From the NCBI RefSeq assembly GCF_017742245.1, contig NZ_JAGHKO010000024.1, positions 248,001 to 312,000 on the forward strand: a stretch of DNA of 64,000 nt, read 5' to 3'. This document shows, piece by piece, positions 62,558 through 64,000 of the stretch. The DNA comes from Niastella soli (GTDB lineage: Bacteria > Bacteroidota > Bacteroidia > Chitinophagales > Chitinophagaceae). Numbering within the stretch: position 1 is the first letter of the stretch; each line of letters starts with the position of its first letter. A program made the translations under genes and the position numbers. The notes under the pieces were generated by a model. The model worked only from the letters and a program-made list of their open reading frames with translations, ran no database searches and was not told the DNA's origin.

Positions 62558-64000
62558 TTAAAACTTGAATGCAATGCTGGCGCCGTAATTTCTTAGCTTT
62601 TGTGGTATCAGACTGCCATAACCTACCCAGTATTTCTCATTGGTAAGGTTATCCAGCTTTACCGATACCCTGAACTTCGGTTGGTCATAGAATACAGAGG
62701 CATTCAACACTGTATATTCGGGTAATATGAAATAACCCAGGCTCTTGCTGTTTATTATTTTGTTATCACTGGCATAATTACCGCCAAAACCTGCTCCCAG
62801 TCCCTTTAATTTCGGGCATTGGAAACGGTAACTGATCCACCAGTTGGCAACCCAGGGAGAACCGGCCGTGCCAGGACGCAAACCTTCTATATCTTCCTCA
62901 GTGGCCTTTTCATATTTTGAATCATTATAGGAAACACCAGCCATCAGGCTCAACCCTTCAATAGGATTTGCCATGATCTCAGCGTCTACACCTTTACTTA
63001 CCTGCGTACCATCCTGCACCGAAAAGTTTGGATTACCAGCCATGGGTCGTATCACATCCTTCACTTTTATTTGGTAAAGGCTTATTGACGTGGTTAATTT
63101 CCCCTTGAATACATCCAGTTTCACGCCTCCTTCCAATTGATTGGCCTGTTCAGGCTTGAAGTCATTGTGCTTATCATTGGCGTCACCATTAGGATCGCCA
63201 TTAACACCGTATTTATTGGTAAACGAATTCTGGTAATTGGCAAAAATCGACACCTGGTCTTTTACTGGCTGAAATACGATACCAAATTTGGGCGACAGGA
63301 AGGTCTGAGAATACGGAACCGGGTTTACAAACGATAGGCTGTCGACTGGTCCACGATTATCGAAATGATCAAGCCGCAAAGCCGCCAAAACCATTAATTT
63401 ATCCGTTACATTAAACAGATCAGAAGCATACGCGCTGTAGGTATTGGCCCTATAGTTGGCCGGGTATGTAAAAGAATATCCTTTATCCATATACAGCTTG
63501 TCCAGGTTGGTTCGGTTAAAATCATTATAGGTCGGGATGTCACCCAGGGCATATACGGTATCAAACGCATTGCCTGAAAAATACTGGTCAGAAAAATGAT
63601 GTGTGAAATCAAGTCCGCCTACAAACCGGTTCCTGAAACCACCGATGGTAAAATCACCAGTGAAATTCTGTTGTAATTCTAAGATCCGGTCTTTGCTGTC
63701 TTTAGTAAACTGGTCTTCCCGGGAAATATAACCACTGCCAGCTTCATTCGTTCCCTTTACATCACCTGTTGACAACAGATAGAAATAGGGGGATGCCCCA
63801 TCAGAATAACTGTTGGTAGCAGAAACAGTCGTTTGTGACTTCCAGCTATTTGACATGGTATAATTCATTTGACCAAAGAAATTCAGGTTGCGGGATACCT
63901 GGTACAGGTCGTCGCTGGCATAGGAGCGTTTGTAATCAATGTTCAGTTGATCGGCCCTGTTGGTGCCTAAAGCAGACATAGGCAGGAGGTAAGGGAAGAA
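62558..64000 (-). CDS. TonB-dependent siderophore-type receptor (C-terminal part)
   Basis: The frame is open to the window edge (FFPYLLPMSALGTN...), so the N-terminal plug and part of the barrel lie outside. About 480 residues seen, all beta-barrel: 'GGFRNRFVGGLDFTHHFSDQ', 'NTYSAYASDLFNVTDKLMVL', 'LSPKFGIVFQPVKDQVSIFA', 'NQLEGGVKLDVFKGKLTTSI', 'GVDAEIMANPIEGLSLMAGV', and 'KLDNLTNEKYWVGYGSL' ending in Phe ('GASIAFKF'). The motif order is that of ferric-siderophore receptors (FhuE/FpvA group), not of SusC. Iron uptake is inferred. Confidence 0.85.
   Translation of the reverse strand, partial: FFPYLLPMSALGTNRADQLNIDYKRSYASDDLYQVSRNLNFFGQMNYTMSNSWKSQTTVSATNSYSDGASPYFYLLSTGDVKGTNEAGSGYISREDQFTKDSKDRILELQQNFTGDFTIGGFRNRFVGGLDFTHHFSDQYFSGNAFDTVYALGDIPTYNDFNRTNLDKLYMDKGYSFTYPANYRANTYSAYASDLFNVTDKLMVLAALRLDHFDNRGPVDSLSFVNPVPYSQTFLSPKFGIVFQPVKDQVSIFANYQNSFTNKYGVNGDPNGDANDKHNDFKPEQANQLEGGVKLDVFKGKLTTSISLYQIKVKDVIRPMAGNPNFSVQDGTQVSKGVDAEIMANPIEGLSLMAGVSYNDSKYEKATEEDIEGLRPGTAGSPWVANWWISYRFQCPKLKGLGAGFGGNYASDNKIINSKSLGYFILPEYTVLNASVFYDQPKFRVSVKLDNLTNEKYWVGYGSLIPQKLRNYGASIAFKF

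Overview
The window looks like a chromosomal segment of a Bacteroidota bacterium, most likely a member of the Chitinophagaceae (Niastella/Chitinophaga-like). The evidence is the gene set: a Bacteroidota-type (subtype iii) type VI secretion system with TssN and TssO, the L28-L33-DUF4295 ribosomal cluster followed by ftsY, the bacillithiol enzyme BshC, a two-CBM20 MalQ and a SusC-like-phylum style TonB receptor. Promoter-like sites also fit the Bacteroidota consensus (TTG, about 20 nt, TAnnTTTG). The family assignment is an inference from gene content; no 16S gene is present.

Layout. 1-21560: a T6SS locus. Left to right: the 3' end of tssF, then tssG, tssN, tssK, tssO, a reverse-strand NlpC/P60 lipoprotein, a membrane-anchored PKD-domain protein at the position of TssP, the ATPase tssH (ClpV), sheath genes tssB and tssC, two hcp (tssD) paralogues and vgrG. 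They are followed by an effector cassette: two uncharacterised proteins (a TPR-like helical protein and a small helical protein), a 1366-residue PAAR-Rhs toxin with a nuclease-like tip, and two tightly coupled downstream genes that are candidate immunity genes. 21650-26800: small accessory genes (DoxX, a possible split-barrel protein, DUF1330), a LytS/LytTR two-component pair, a Spy-like periplasmic protein, a candidate small RNA and a frameshifted secreted-protein gene. 26845-36200: housekeeping genes panB, ppx-ppk1, rpmB-rpmG-DUF4295, ftsY, an outer-membrane barrel and rimO, then a 1.2-kb stretch with a promoter-terminator unit, strong hairpins and REP-like sequence.

36877-40989 encodes three of the four steps of trans-4-hydroxyproline catabolism (semialdehyde dehydrogenase, hydroxyproline epimerase, D-amino-acid oxidase). 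41049-44560 has an acyltransferase coupled to a secreted beta-propeller-like protein and bshC. 44632-53098 is all on the reverse strand: an unknown protein, purE, a TolC-RND-adaptor efflux operon lying between purE and purK, and purK. 53438-61685 holds hppD with a leader ORF, an L,D-transpeptidase fused to a TonB-C-like domain, malQ, a dipeptide epimerase and small membrane/lipoprotein genes. The end carries a reverse-strand promoter-repeat-terminator unit with no gene and the 3' part of a TonB-dependent siderophore-type receptor.

The most interesting items are the T6SS effector cassette with its unassigned VgrG-Rhs linker proteins, the repeat-bearing putative RNA at 61975-62406, the gene-less promoter/terminator units at 35929-36195 and 25898-25968, the short ORF ahead of hppD, and families of intergenic repeats. 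No tRNA, rRNA, CRISPR array, insertion sequence or prophage was seen.
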